Part shown: piece by piece, positions 25,929-39,110 of the stretch | How the letters are laid out: the number at the start of each line of letters is the position of its first letter | Position numbering within the stretch: the first letter of the stretch is position 1 | Assembly (NCBI GenBank): GCA_019671005.1 | Contig: CM033738.1 | Coordinates: 14,658,202-14,722,201, forward strand | Direction: 5' to 3' | Origin: Hibiscus mutabilis | Lineage: Eukaryota > Streptophyta > Magnoliopsida > Malvales > Malvaceae | Length of the DNA: 64,000 bases | Program-made: the position numbers and the translations under genes | Notes under the pieces: generated by a model | What the model saw: only the letters and a program-made list of their open reading frames with translations | Databases searched by the model: none | Told to the model about the DNA's origin: nothing

Positions 25929-27741
25929 AACCGTCTGATAGATGCTAATGTGTACAGTTCGATGCTCGGGAGCTTTTACTGTCAGAGTGTTTTTTATGCT
26001 TCTTGGTGGAGTCGTTAAACCTTCTCCCTATCAAGAACGTAGGTAAAGGTTGGGGTAAGGCCAAGTGGGACATCGGTGCCCATCGTCCTTGTTTGAGGAC
26101 ACCGACCTATTTAAGAGAGTCAGAGACAGTTGTGAAGGTGCAACTTGAGTGAGGTTTTTTTTTATCTAAGTGTTTCACCAAGGGAGAACCGGGTTTGTTC
26201 ACTAGTAAGAAGTTGGTTCATTGAGGTGGTGCTTAAACCTTTGATAGTTTGCTAAGTGGAAGTGAAAGACCTTTACCTGTCTCCGAGGGTGGATGACTCG
26301 TTTATCTGATTGTGAAGTACCCGTGCATTTTTCAGGGATTGGTTTAAGAATAAGATGGTCATAGGTAAAGTGTTAGAGGCTAGTAGTTTTAAAATGAAAT
26401 TTGGAATGAGGATGTCTCTCTTTAGGGCATGTCGTTCTAACGTTAGATGTTTGTAGTGACGTTTGAGGTGTTTCATTGATGATAAGGTAGGGGCCACCGT
26501 TTGTCTCTAGAATGTAAGATGATGCCTTGCATGACACGTGTGAATGTATAAGGAATATGGGAATATGAGCGTTGAAAAGATAATGTCCTTGTGTTTGGGA
26601 AAGGTTAGTTATCTATAATCAGTTAAGGAAGCAAGGGTTTAAGGATTTGTAAATATTTTTTGTGTCACATTTTTTTTGGGATGAGTCGATGATCGTTGGT
26701 GGAGATCCAAGCTGTGCGAGACCATTTTGTTATGATAGTGGTGCTGACTCGATTAAAGCCGAGTAAGATTTCAAGATCTTCGAGGATGTTTTGTTGTATT
26801 ATCAGGGCTGTATTTTTGTGTAAGATGAGGTAAGGGTCTGTCTACCCCAACAATGTAAAAATTTGGGTACTTGGTCTTTAAGGAATTTGAGATTTGGACA
26901 AAAACGTGAGTCGAAGTAGTTGAGAGCTATTGGTCGTGTAGTCGATCATCACATTGGTAAAGTGAACTTGATAAATGAGGGATTCTGGGGAGTTAGTTCG
27001 GGTTAGAGTATCATGTTGCTCATGTGGGGCGATCTAAGATCACAAGTGATGGTCGTGTAAGGGAGTATCGATACAAGCTCTACACGAAAATAGTACTCGA
27101 TTTATCTGGTATCGATACTGATGGTTAGTAACGATACTAACCGATCACAAGTGATTGTCGTGTAAGAGAGTATCGATACTAGCTCTATGCAGTACCGATA
27201 CTCAATTCATCTGGTGTCGGTACTGATCGGTTAGTATCGATACATGTGTGTTTCGTTGATTAAGCTTCGAGTTGAGGATTGGGTAACTTTAGAGGCTGCG
27301 AGAAATAGCATCTTATTGTAATTAAAAAGATGTTGTGTTGTGATCGAATTTGGGTTCGATGGTTCTTGTTGGACTTTCAAATCTTGTTGTGGGTTTTTTA
27401 GAGAAAGATGTATCAAGGCAAGGGATTCTTCCTAGTACAGTGGTCGGTATATGGTGAATTTTGAGAACGACAGTTTGTACCTAGCTTTCTCCACGTGTTT
27501 TGAGAGACAATATGGAGTCTTGTGTTTGAGATTGTGATAAGTGTTTGCTTGCCATCAATTGAGAGTCAAACATTGAATTTCTCAGAGCTATTGTTATGCT
27601 TCGATATCCATCGGTGAGAATAAATATATGACCGTAGACCTTGTAAAAGATTTGTGAGTACACAGTTTCGCTGGGATTACGTTGAGTAGTGATATAGTCC
27701 TTGGTGGTTACATTTGATATTTTCAGGAAGGGATTCTTCAT
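25929..27741 (+). mobile_element. Internal domain of non-coding long element 1, segment 2
   Basis: It continues the interior after the solo LTR: 25934-26515 matches 62100-62660 (CTGATAGATGCTAATGTG; CAAGAACG; TTGGTTCATTGAGGTGGTGC; GTAAAGTGTTAGAGGCTAG). The rest to 27741 has no partner in the window except loosely in the interior of element C. No gag or pol is visible; open frames at 26273-26497, 27231-27416 and 27481-27741 (minus) show no family features. It is interrupted at 27742 by element C and resumes at 36554. Confidence 0.75.
27033..27243. repeat. Two tandem units of about 105 bp carrying TATCGATAC motifs
   Basis: GATCACAAGTGATGGTCGTG at 27033 and GATCACAAGTGATTGTCGTG at about 27143 begin two units. 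Each continues AGGGAGTATCGATAC (or AGAGAGTATCGATAC), AGCTCTA, a TACTCGATTTATCTGG-like word and a second motif such as GGTATCGATACTG or GTGTCGGTACTG. Confidence 0.85.
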
Positions 27742-29178
27742 ATTAAGACTTGATTCAGCATACCATTACTAATTATTCTCAACAACCTTTATGCACAGAG
27801 AAAATTATGTGAAATATTCAACCACCCATATGATATCGGTTTCCTCATTGTCTCAATCCGCACAAAACTTATATGATTCTCATCCAAAAACACCGTCAAA
27901 CTACAAAAAAACTATTTTTAGCTTGCATCAATCCTTTCTATTATCCTACTAGCCTTTCATAAACAATTCCCATCTCAATAATCGTTGAAAGGATCACCAA
28001 CTAATTTCCAAAATTGCAACCAACACCAAAGGCTTCACTTAACGATATATCAATCTCAATCCATGAAGAACAACTATCCCGATTTAGACACCTAAACTAA
28101 TTTCAAGACCAAACTGGTAAAACCAATTTTAGATTATTATCAACCAATAAGAAATTATTAGGTTTGAACAATCTAACCATAATTTGTTCTTGAAACCATT
28201 TTAAAACAATCTAACTCAACTAAATTTGTTTTAATCACAAATGTTAATAGAAATAATAGATTAAGGACACAAAGCGTGTGGAATGTCAATAAGAAACCAT
28301 AGCTCACATTGTTTGATAAGAGTGCAACCAAAATAAGATCCCCTTGTATTCTAACGTGAAAATATTGTTAACCAAAAATTCACCGATTCGCTCAAGTTTA
28401 AAAATCATTTGGATGAAAAATAGATTAGAAATAAGATCGGAATATCAATTGATCATTCAAAAAAACATTTTTGGGAAGTTGAAAATACGAAAACAATGGT
28501 CTTTAGTTGTAATAAAAAATTAGAAAACCCATGTTTTAGATAATATATTAACCATCTATAATAGTCTTTTTAAAGCAAAAGAAATTTGAGTTTTTAGAAG
28601 ATGAACTTCCCTCTTGATTTCCAACAAGAAAAATAGTGGAGATAATGTAGAAATCAAAATCCTTAATCCATAATTGTTTAGAAATAAATAGAGAAGAAAT
28701 TGAAGTATAAATAATTAAAGAATCAAGAAATTTCTAAGTTTTGTTTGGAAGAAAATGAGAGAAACTTAGAAAGATCTTTCTCATCTTTTAAAAAATTATA
28801 ACCGTCAACTTCTTTTTGATAAAAGTAAGAGAAAAAAAGACATTTCCTTATTTGATTTGTTAATCCCAATAAAAACACTACTTTAATCCTTTTTACAAAT
28901 TGCCATTAGTAATATTTTACAACCTTTTGCATAATAGTCACTATTTAATTTAATATTAAATCAACTCATTTAAAATTACCCAAATTCAATTTCGCCCTTC
29001 GACAAACTCATTAAAATATTTTCAAAAAAATATTAGCCACAATAAATTTACCAAAGATCAATTTAATCAACCCAAATTATTTTTTGAAATTAATTAATTA
29101 GCTAAAGCGTAACCAAAAATTCCAACCCGATTTCGACAATCCACCCGAATCTTCTACCATGTTTTCCAGGGTGTTACA
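27742..29178 (-). repeat. 3' LTR of element C, truncated and probably chimeric
   Basis: The right edge at 29178 is a clear LTR start on the minus strand (TGTAACACCCTGG), preceded in the element by a polypurine tract (29179-29192). From 28595 to 29178 it matches the complete LTR at 35970-36553. From 27742 to 28594 it instead matches 29459-30320 at about 95% by eye. The left edge at 27742 lacks LTR-end sequence, so this copy is truncated or rearranged. Confidence 0.72.
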
Positions 29179-29458
29179 ACTCTCCCCCTCTTAAGATATT
29201 TCATCCTCAAATTTTACATAAAGGAAAAAAAGCAAATACAAACCTTCCATCATCCAACAACTTCCCCGATTACACTTATACCGCATAACTTTCACAAACT
29301 CAATTGTCTCGACGAGCAACACCTAGTTGGTGGAGACTTAATCAGAAACTTCCCTTACAAAAGCGTAGGAAAATCATCAATTATACATTTGAGCTCAAAA
29401 TCATCTCGATACAACATGCCACAAAACCGGTCTTTCTAATCTCCGCATAACATCTATT

Positions 29459-30320
29459 AAGACTTGATTCAGCATACCATTACGAATTATTCTTAACAAC
29501 CCTTATCCACGAAGAAACTTATGAGAAACACTCAACCACCCATTGATATCGGGTTCATCGTTGTCTCAATCCTCACAAAACTTACATGTTTCTCATCTAA
29601 AAACACCGTCAAACTAAAGAAAAACCATTTTTAGTTTGCATCAATCCTTTCTATTATCCTACTAGCCTTTCATAAACAATTCTCATCTCAATAATCGTTG
29701 CAAGGATCACCAACTAATTTCTAAAACTATAACCAACACCAAAGGCTTCACTTAACCATATATCAATCTTAATCCATGAAGAACAAGTATCCTGATTTAG
29801 ACACCTAAACTAATTCCGAGACCAAACTGATAAAACCAATTTTAGATTATTATCAACCAATAAGAAATCATTAGTACCCATTAGAAATCATTAGGTTTGA
29901 ACAACCTAACCATAAGTTGTTCTTGAAACCATTTTAAAACAATCTAACTCAACTAAATTCATTTAATCACAAATGTTAATAGAAATAATAGATTAAGGAC
30001 ACATAGCTTGTGGAATGTCAATAAGAAACCATAGCTCATATTTCTTGATAGGAGTACAACCAAAATGAGATCCCCCTTGTATTCTAACGTGAAAATATTA
30101 ATAACCAAAATCCACTGATTCGCTCAAGTTTAAAAATCATTTAGAGGAAAAATAGATTAGAAATAAGATCGGAATATCAATTGATCATTGAAAAACATTT
30201 TAGGAAAGTTGAAAATACGAAAATAATGGTCTTTAGTTGTAATAAAAAAATTAGAAAACCCCTGTTTTAGAGAAAATATTAACCATCGGTAGTAGTTTTT
30301 TTAAAGCAAAAGAAAATTGA
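29459..30320. repeat. 0.86 kb direct repeat of 27742-28594
   Basis: Both copies begin at exactly the same word, ATTAAGACTTGATTCAGCAT, and run in parallel to AAAGCAAAAGAAA..TTGAG. The sequences then diverge: 28595 on continues as element C LTR, 30321 on as GTGAAACTGCTCCCTAAAG, which is also LTR-like. The shared left edge and different right contexts suggest duplication or template switching. Confidence 0.85.
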
Positions 30321-30969
30321 GTTGTTAAAATACAAAGGGTGAAACTGCTCCCTAAAGATTCTTAGCTTGTGTCCCCTTTCTGCTTAACTCACAAAAACCA
30401 CTTTTAAAACCAAACTGTCTCATTTTTTAGTCATCAAAACATAATTCTTGTTATTTTATAAACCCATTAAATAACCTTCCAAATCATTAGCCATGTCCAA
30501 TTGGTCATATTCCTTTGAAAAACACATTTGATTATTAACCCGGAACTAATTAACAAACTAAACTCAAGCTACGATCCCAAACGGAACCTAGCAAACATTC
30601 AGATCAACAAAACATCCTCTGCCACTACTTCACTAATGATACAATAATCTTAAAAGATTCCTCAACAAACCTTGATAATAATCAAATAGATATAGAAAAA
30701 ACACGTACTTCTGACATAAACCTTGGTTGCTTCAAATATAGAATAATTCCAACTTCCAATAACCAATATTTAACACATTCTACAAACCTTGAGAACTCCA
30801 AAGAACCTCATCACTAAAGCTACTTACATCATATCCTCATCGGTCTCTAAAAAGTCATCCGTAAGTGTGAACATATGTATGCATGATCACCTATATGTCC
30901 TCATAGATGTCTATGTCTATGTATGCAAAACCTATAATGTCATGCTCAAATGTATGCATGTACAAACAT

Positions 30970-31000
30970 GTATTTATATATATATATATATACATATAAG
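30970..31000. repeat. TA microsatellite
   Basis: A run of alternating T and A (TATATATATATATATA) flanked by ATTTA and CATATAAGC, within the interior of element C. Confidence 0.8.
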
Positions 31001-32858
31001 CATTTATGTACTGTGCATGATTAACAATTCATACTTACTATAAATATTTTTGGACCAAACTTACACAACCTAATCACATCCCCAGAACACATCATTCAAC
31101 TTTGCCAAAACTCGCACCTACTCTAGTTATAAAATAAATGCTTCGCTACAAAATTCTATTAGTAAATCTTGATTTTCAGTCAAGATTCATCTCGACACTA
31201 TTGTACACGAAAATACCACCACCTTTGCTATTCACGAAACCAAGTATTCACAAAATACTCGTCTCATTGTAACTTTGAATACCAGTAGTGCATTCGCCAT
31301 CTACACTGCATAACTACTAACCCATACCAACTAAACTGACCTAACACCGCTCTCACTAACAGCCATCTAGATGCTCCAAAAATAGGACTTTCGATCGAAC
31401 CTATCCACAAATTGATCATTTTCACAATTACACTCTTAACTCATACATTTTCTTAACGTCCGTCAACGCGATACAAAAAGGATTCGAGAGTCGTACCAAG
31501 GTATGTCTCAACACCGAACTCACATTCACAAACATAGAACAACACAAAAAAACTCCCTCAAAAGCACTTCAAAAAAAATTCTTGAACAACATAGACATTC
31601 AGAATCCGAACATCCTTAACCCCAGATCTATTCACATAAGCCAGGACATCTTCACAACATAAATCTTGACATCGTTTTAGCCTTATTAGACAGATTCACA
31701 TCAACCATAATTTGGTCCATACCACAACAATCTTTACTAATCTTTAAAACTTTATAACGTTCAAAATTATCCATTGCTCGGTGTTTCAAGACCCGATCAT
31801 CTTCAAAAACAGCGTCAAAACCAAAATTCTCCCATTAACACTTTTGACATAATTCAATTAACTACCATGGTCTTACCAAGAGCACTCTTAACCATAACTC
31901 CCAAAATGGAAATCTTATCGCAATTATCCAAAGCATAGTCTCTTTCGGTTGTTAAGCATAACCAAATGAAGCCTGAATCCTCCAAACGACGCAATAGGAA
32001 ACGAAAAATAGATTACTCAATCTTTCTATAATCAAAATACAGATTCCACGCTTTTGCTGCGTACTCAAATTTCCAAAGATGAAAATCAATCCAATGCCTT
32101 ATACCTATTTCATACTTTGGCCACCCTCGTGGAAATAATGTTAGGGATACTATCAAATTCTCCTTAACCATCACCAACATTGGTCAGGTTTCGATCCTGA
32201 ACATCAACTTCCTTGTCTGTAGCGTACATCATGAACTTATCAACTTAAACACTCTAAAATCTTCATTAGAATATCGGTAGAAGATTTCTAGATCATACTT
32301 TACGAACCTTGATTTTACGATAAAACACCTTACGGTGTACACATTTAGTTACATCACTTCACCAAATTCTTGTCTTCAAAATCCATATTATTAACATCGA
32401 TGGTAATAACCATTTTTAATATTCTAAATAGTGGACCAACACTACCTATAAACTCACGAATAAGGACAATGTCACTCAAGTTCGAAGACTATTTTTTAAC
32501 TATTCTCGATCGAGGACCAAGTTAACTTAAGATAGAAAACCACTTTTTTTATACCATCGATAACCCAGACAATGCTCACTAAGCTCGAAATTAACTACTG
32601 ATTAAATCGTTTCTCATTAAAATCAAATTCATTACCGGTGTTCAAACTTAACAGTTGGGGGTAGGCTCGGCAAGTGATCTAAGACAAACCTGCAAAACTA
32701 TTTTAAAAATATTTGTAATAGGCAATGCGTTCCTGATTAACCCCGATATAAGCAATTAACATCATGTGCACATACGAAAACGTTTATCAATTTCTCAAAA
32801 TAACCAAATTAAACTATATCTGTCTAAGGTTGTGAAACCTGGCTCTGAAACTAGCAAA

Positions 32859-35800
32859 TGTAACCCCCCTTGATCAGGCCTAGTTGTTAGACCCGAACCA
32901 AGAATATCATATTAGCCTATTAGGTTTGTCGAAGCAAAATTGAACTATCTTACTCAAATTACGGTCCTTTTTTAGCTTGTCTAGATTCATTATTAAGACA
33001 TAAGGTGTTCGTACAAGTAACAATTCACTTTTCATTCGATTCGAACATCGATACGGAACTCAATTGCAGATACAAGCATTTTAAGGACCAAAATGTAAAT
33101 CTAAATAATTATAGGAACTTACATAGATTTCAGGTTACCAATTATTAATTAATAATATTTCATGCCAGCATGCCAAATTTTAGCTTCAACGAATAACAAA
33201 TAAGCACTCAATTTAGCATAATACGAAATTACGGACTAAAATGTAAAATTGACAAAATACAGGGATAACACGTTTGTAATAGCTTCTTACGGTAATTAAA
33301 TACATTATAAACATGCTTGAAAATTCTTAGGTCAAATAGATATCATTTACTTCTTCAATTGATGTAATAGCATACTGTGACCAAAATGCAAAGAATCTAA
33401 ACATGATTAATTGAATAAACTACTGACTGTATCGGTACACGGGATACCGATAGACAAACATTAAAGAAAATACTAGTTTGGTTACGATATAGGGTGTATT
33501 GATATTCAGCTTCGCGTATCGAAACCCATCCATGCGTACCGATACTCACAATCAAAACTGGATACTAGATTGGCCCCGCGTACAGATACTAGCTCTAAGT
33601 GTATCGATATGAACTGCACCAAAATGCATCTTAGGTATTCGAATCTCAACCGAACATAACCAAATCATTGACAAACAATATTGACAAACTACTAAAGATA
33701 TACCCTCATTAAACAAGTGGCCTCAATTAATTAGCACAATTCACATTCATACAAGTAATCTAGAGGCATGTTTCCTAACAATATAAAGCATTATCCGATA
33801 AACAACAAATGGTTGAGACTTCAAACATAGACTATAGATCAATTAAGAAATAGAAACACATGACCAAAGGTACACTTAGAATACAAGCGATCCCCCCAAT
33901 CAATATTATTAAACCATTTTAAAACATTAGAACATAATTATCAATGTACTCGACACTGAACATAATCAACATTATACACATCAATTAACGCCATCATCCA
34001 ACATAATATAATCTCCAACCAAATAATAATACATTATACAAAAATAAAGATCCCAATGATTAACCCATATTGCCTTATTACAAATATTAAAAACACCGTA
34101 AACATACTCTTTATAGCGCTTGTCTTGGAATCACTCCTTGCCTCGAACCACAACCCCTCACTTGCTTAATTTACTGCATTGATGGAAGAAAATAGAGCGT
34201 AAGCATATAATGCCAAGTGAGTGCGTTCAAAACAGATAAAACATCAATGCATCTTTAAAATCAAAACCTTATTAGAAACTCGTATTAAAGCAAGTCAAAC
34301 TCACCATTTCAAAGCATTTAAACAAATCGCGCTTAATTAAGCCAAAGCAATTTTCCAATACGTTTGTAAAACATGCCATGCATATTAAACCATATGCACC
34401 AAAAGCTTCATTTGAAACATGTATAATTGCCATATGCAAACATAGCTTTCAAATACCATGCATATTAAACCATATGCAAAATATGTATCATGGATCTCAC
34501 GCATAATCCTGTATGCAAACCTCAATTTAAACCTTCACATGCATATTCTTCTAATAGCAAAGCTTAGAGATCCTAACATGTATAAATCACATTATACAAA
34601 ACATAATCCATTTATCATGATACATTAATTCATATATTGGCGTTAAAGTGACCCAAAACCAAATCTTTCTATTTGTAAAACACATCAGATACACGGATTT
34701 CCTGAGCGGCTCCTTCGACCACTTCACATACATCCTCAAATCGGAGCAAATGGTACTATTATGCCTCAACGGTTATGATGTATAAATCCTCCAACGGGAG
34801 AATTTGGCACACTATTAACCCCTCGACTGCTGTGGTTCTCATGATGGAGATATGGCACACTCTTGACCCTCGACATACATGAGGCGACTTATTATAGTGC
34901 ACTTTAAACCTTATGGCATGCAAACTTTATCCGATAACATTTATTTCATTTTCACTTAGCAAATATATATTTTTAAACACATTTACTCATTGTTTTTCAT
35001 ATGCATTTAACAAAACATTACCTTATGCAAAACCACATTACCAAAGGCAACAACCACATTCCATTTAGGAACCATTTCTCAATGCTCTTAGGCATCCACA
35101 TTCTAAATAAATAATTGCATATCATTTAAAAGATGCATAAAATAGAAAGTAAATCAATCCATGCTTTTAAACCAAAACATATAAATTAAGTCTCATATCA
35201 AACTGATATTCAAATGGCAAAATAGGGAAAAACTTACTTCCGAGCTTAGTTAAGCTTGTTAGGCTATAAACAAACCACCAAACCTTAGTTCAAACTTTAT
35301 TTGAAGAACCAAATTATATTTGCACTCACCAACTTGCTACCATCTCGATGCCAACATCTCGACGCCAATGCCTCGGCGTCTAACCGAAAATCGTCCAAAC
35401 ACTTGCCATCTTCCACAAGAAAATGCAAGGGTCAATATAAATAGTACCACATCAAGATAACCGCTTTATAAAAATATCTCATGACAAAACATGCGAATCA
35501 AAACAAAATCCCCTATTCTATCTCCCCTTCATGGCATTGCATGCTATTTCCTTTTAAATCTTCACGCCACTGCTCATTCAATTTCCCCTTTTAACTTCTT
35601 ACGAGCATAACATCAAACACTCACCAAGCACACAAATATATGATCCAAAAATTAAATCAATCATTCTATCAAACACCCCATTCAAGAATCTAAATCTAAA
35701 TTTAACCAATTAGATTAATTCCGGGAATTAAATTACAAAATCAACTTTAGATTATTATTACCCCACGCACAAAACATTAGAACTCCATAGAAATCATTAG

Positions 35801-36553
35801 ATTAGTATAATCTAATCAAGATTCATGAGAAACCCATTAAAATCCAATAATCTCATTAGGAATTTGTTTTAATTATCCCAAAGCATGAGAAATCATAGAT
35901 TAGGAATCAAAATCATGTAGAAAATTATTAGAGAACATTTTCTCACCTTGCTTGATGAAAAACCAACTTGAAGATGAACTCCCCTCTTGATTTCCAACAA
36001 GAAAAATAGTGGAGATGATGTAGAAATCAAAATCCTTAATCCATAACTGTTTAGAAATAAATGGAGAAGAAATTGAAGTAGAAATAATTAAATAATCAAG
36101 AAATCTCTAAGTTTTGTTTGGAAGAAAATGAGAGAAACTTATAAAGGTCTTTCTCATCTTTTAGAAAATTATAACCGTCAACTTATTTTTGTTAAAAATA
36201 AGAGGAAAAAGATATTTCCTTATTTGATTTAATAATCCCAATAAAAACACCACTTTAATCCCTTTTTACAAAATTGCCATTACTAATATTTTTACAACCT
36301 TTTGCAAAATAGTCACTATTTAATTTAATATTAAATCAACCCATTTAAAATTACCCAAATTTAATTTTTTCATTTGAAAAACTCATTAAAATATTTTAAA
36401 AAAAATATTGGCCACAATAAATTTACCAAATATCAATTTAATCAACCCAAATTATTTTTTAAAACTAATTAATTAGCTAAAGCCTAACTAAAAATTCCAA
36501 CCTGATTCTGATAATTCACCCAAATCTTCTAGCCCGTTTTTCGGGGTGTTACA
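32859..36553 (-). repeat. 5' LTR of element C, complete, 3695 bp
   Basis: On the minus strand it starts TGTAACACCCCG at 36553 and ends GGGGGGTTACA at 32859, followed by a five-base spacer and the decayed PBS. The start is outside the element: the DNA at 36554 continues the interior of long element 1. It carries TATCGATAC-type motifs at 33425-33620. The GTGCACTTTAAACC...TTATCC block at 34897 and the 35230-36553 part are related to family B. There is no coding capacity; the frame at 34587-34769 (minus) is chance. Confidence 0.87.
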
Positions 36554-36926
36554 GTTGCAACAGTTGTTTAACCTCTTTTTCTTTTTAGATCATGCGGAGT
36601 AGTGGAAAGATTTTGTGTGAAACAATATTTTGGGTTCTATGGCATAAGTCAAGTTTCTTTGATAAAGTATTTGTGTGACAGTTTTGTCGGGGTTCCGTTG
36701 GGTTTTGCTTGCCGTCTATAATGTACCGAGCGAAGATGGATTCCTTCTAAGAGAAAGAATGAGTTGATATTATGTTTGTATCATTAGAAGACAAGTGTTG
36801 TGAGAGATCAGAATAGCGCAGTGAGATATGTTTGAGAATGATACTGAGTTATAAAAGTTTTAGCATCTTCTCTGGTTTACCGAATTGAATTTCGGGGAAT
36901 AAATTTCTTTTAAGGTGGGGAGAGTT
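36554..36926 (+). mobile_element. Internal domain of non-coding long element 1, 3' end with polypurine tract
   Basis: It resumes after element C and ends with GAATTGAATTTCGGGGAATAA, then TTTAAGGTGGGGAGAGT, the usual end of a gypsy interior just before the 3' LTR. An ATGCGGAGTAGTGGAAAG..TTTTGTG block resembles the minus-strand interior of element C near its own 3' LTR (about 29430-29458), so the two interiors are related. No coding sequence is seen. Confidence 0.75.
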
Positions 36927-37622
36927 ATAACCACATGAATTTTAGGTTAGCAAATCGGGTCTCAGAACCGGGTGTTGGGCATTTATATTGAGAGTTTAAA
37001 TTAAGTAAATTTAAATATGGGCCATGTGGCAAAGGAAAAAGGGAGGAAGATGGGTATTTAGTAAATTATTTTTATCCAAGTTGGAGGAAGGGTTTTTGAA
37101 GTTTAAAATGGTTGTGGGTGGTGAAAAGGAGGAAAAAGAGAGAGGATGAGATATTTTGAATGAGAGCGAAAAATGGGACAAAAGTGAGGGATATAAGGGT
37201 TTGGAACCCGATCTACCATCGTCCTAGCCTCTATTATCGACACCACCACCGTCATTAGATAGAGCTTGTTGAGATGCGTCCGTTGGTGGTCATCATGTCA
37301 CCGTTGCCGTCGTCACTTGCCGGAGTAAGAAATAAGAAGAATCGGAAATGCTCAAGTGCCCTCTTTCATCTTCGTGAGTCGTTACCACCGTTAGACTCAT
37401 CGGTCAAAGACAAGCCAATCTAGAGCTTATGGGTCGTGTACGGCCATCGAAGACCGCTGCACAGGCTGCACGCACCACAACCTGTCGTGGGCATGCTCCA
37501 GCAGCTGAGAGAAGTTATCTAGTTGGCTGGGCTGAGCTAGTTGGGCCAAGTCGTCAAGCCAGCCTATTAAGCCTGTCCAGACTGGTCTACTCGAGCCGAG
37601 CCGCAAGCTGAGCTGTCAGTTG

Positions 37623-37812
37623 TTGACCATTGACTTTTTTACCAGAGTTAACTTTTTTAGGGGACCCTTCTCGGGGTTTCTCATCATTTTGAGTCTGTTG
37701 GTGAGCCGTTAGTCGTTGACCAAGCCGTCGTTGACCGTTGACTTTTTTTACTAGAGTTAACTTTTTTAGGGGACCCTACTTGGGGTTTCTCAACGTTTTG
37801 AGCCCGTTGGCC
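37623..37812. repeat. Tandem duplication, 107 bp period
   Basis: GTTGACCATTGACTTTTTTA at 37623 recurs as GTTGACCGTTGACTTTTTTT at 37730. Both units continue with GAGTTAACTTTTTTAGGGGA, CCC and GGGGTTTCTCA. Confidence 0.88.
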
Positions 37813-38919
37813 TAGTCCTGTTTTGCCAAATTCAAACTCAGTAAGTTTTTTTTACGCATTTTATCCCCTAAAGTAGTATGATAGTGTGAAATGGTTTATA
37901 TAGTCGTATTTGTTTTTTTGAGGAATTAGTGGGCTCCAAATTGGAATTAAAGAGATGTTTGGAGGAGCTTGGATAGGGAATTGTCGCTTTGGCTTAAGGT
38001 TAGTACACCTCAAACTCCTATTGCTTCATGAGCATCATAAATTTGATTACTTTGCGTGTTAGTACTTGCAAATTAGGTGGTGGTAAATATGCATGTTTGG
38101 AGACTGATAGTATATTTATGAGATGTATGATATTGTTACGAATACGATGGGACTTATGAAGACTTTAGAGATCTTGTAAGGTCGTTTGAGATACTCGTAT
38201 GATTATTTGATGATTGTTTGACAGATTGAAATAATTGTGATGGCTTGTATGCTTGTTTGAATAGATTGATGAGACTTGATGAAAATTATACTAAATGGAC
38301 TGATAATTGGTAATATTCAAATAAATAACCATTAAGCTGATAATTAATATTAATTAATTAAATGCGTTAGTAAACAAACCCTAATAATTTTATAAGCTTT
38401 AGGGATCGAAGAAAATATTGAGAAATCGTAAGTTAAAGAAATGGTACGAACTCGTGTTAGGGTATCGGTAAAAGCTTTGACTATACCGGTACGTGTTTGA
38501 GGGTCGGTTGACCCGTATCGATACTTGTAAAAATCTAAGATTGCTGGTGAGCAATATTAGTATCGATACGCGTGTGAGTGCTGGTACCCAAGGGTACCGT
38601 ATCGATACTCGTGTTCTAGTACTGCTATCGACTAAACAGAATAATTTATCATGCTAATAAAATATAGAAATTTACGTGGGATGATAACGAGATAATATGG
38701 GTTAATAAAGATAATAAATGAGGATAATTAATATACGCTGTCATAATGTATTAACAAGTTGGTAAACTTAAATGATGGCTTGATAATTGATAGAAACCAT
38801 AGAGTTTGGTAATCATATAAATGTTGTGTTGTTTGGACACTTGTTGGTTGAGTTACCTTGTTTGATGGGATCCAGATACCCAATGAGAAAGTGTTACAAC
38901 ACCATGGTTGAGATCCTGA

Positions 38920-39110
38920 ATGTGCGTTCCTAAAGCTGTATGGCACCAGGTCTCATTCGAAGATGCTTGACAAGATATTTTGAGCATGAGTGCACGTTCC
39001 CGAAGCTATGTGGCACCGGGCCTCACCCAAAGAGTGTACGTTCCTGAAGCTGTGTGGCACCGCGCTTCACTCAGAGTGTAGGATCCCAATGTTTTGTAGA
39101 TGCAGGCCTC
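38920..39110. repeat. Short tandem repeat in LTR, CTGAAGCTGTGTGGCACC core
   Basis: Three degenerate units of 45-70 bases carry GCGTTCCTAAAGCTGTATGG, CACGTTCCCGAAGCTATGTG and TACGTTCCTGAAGCTGTGTG, each followed by GCACC(A/G) and a CTCA(C/T)TC-like word. A fourth, weaker unit follows near 39080. The sister LTR has a different repeat at the matching place (60340-60600). Confidence 0.8.

Larger units (their letters stand above)
29179..32858 (-). mobile_element. Interior of element C, apparently non-coding
   Basis: It lies between a polypurine tract (29179-29192, minus strand GAGGGGGAGAGT type) and a mutated PBS (about 32841-32854, minus strand CTAGTTTCAGAGCC), so it is the interior of a minus-strand LTR element. 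I find no protease, RT, RNase H or integrase motif on either strand. It includes a copy of LTR-like sequence (29459-30320, continuing loosely to about 30600), so something inserted or recombined here. The open frame 30789-31043 (plus) is a low-complexity YIYIY frame over a TA repeat and is not a gene. Confidence 0.62.
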
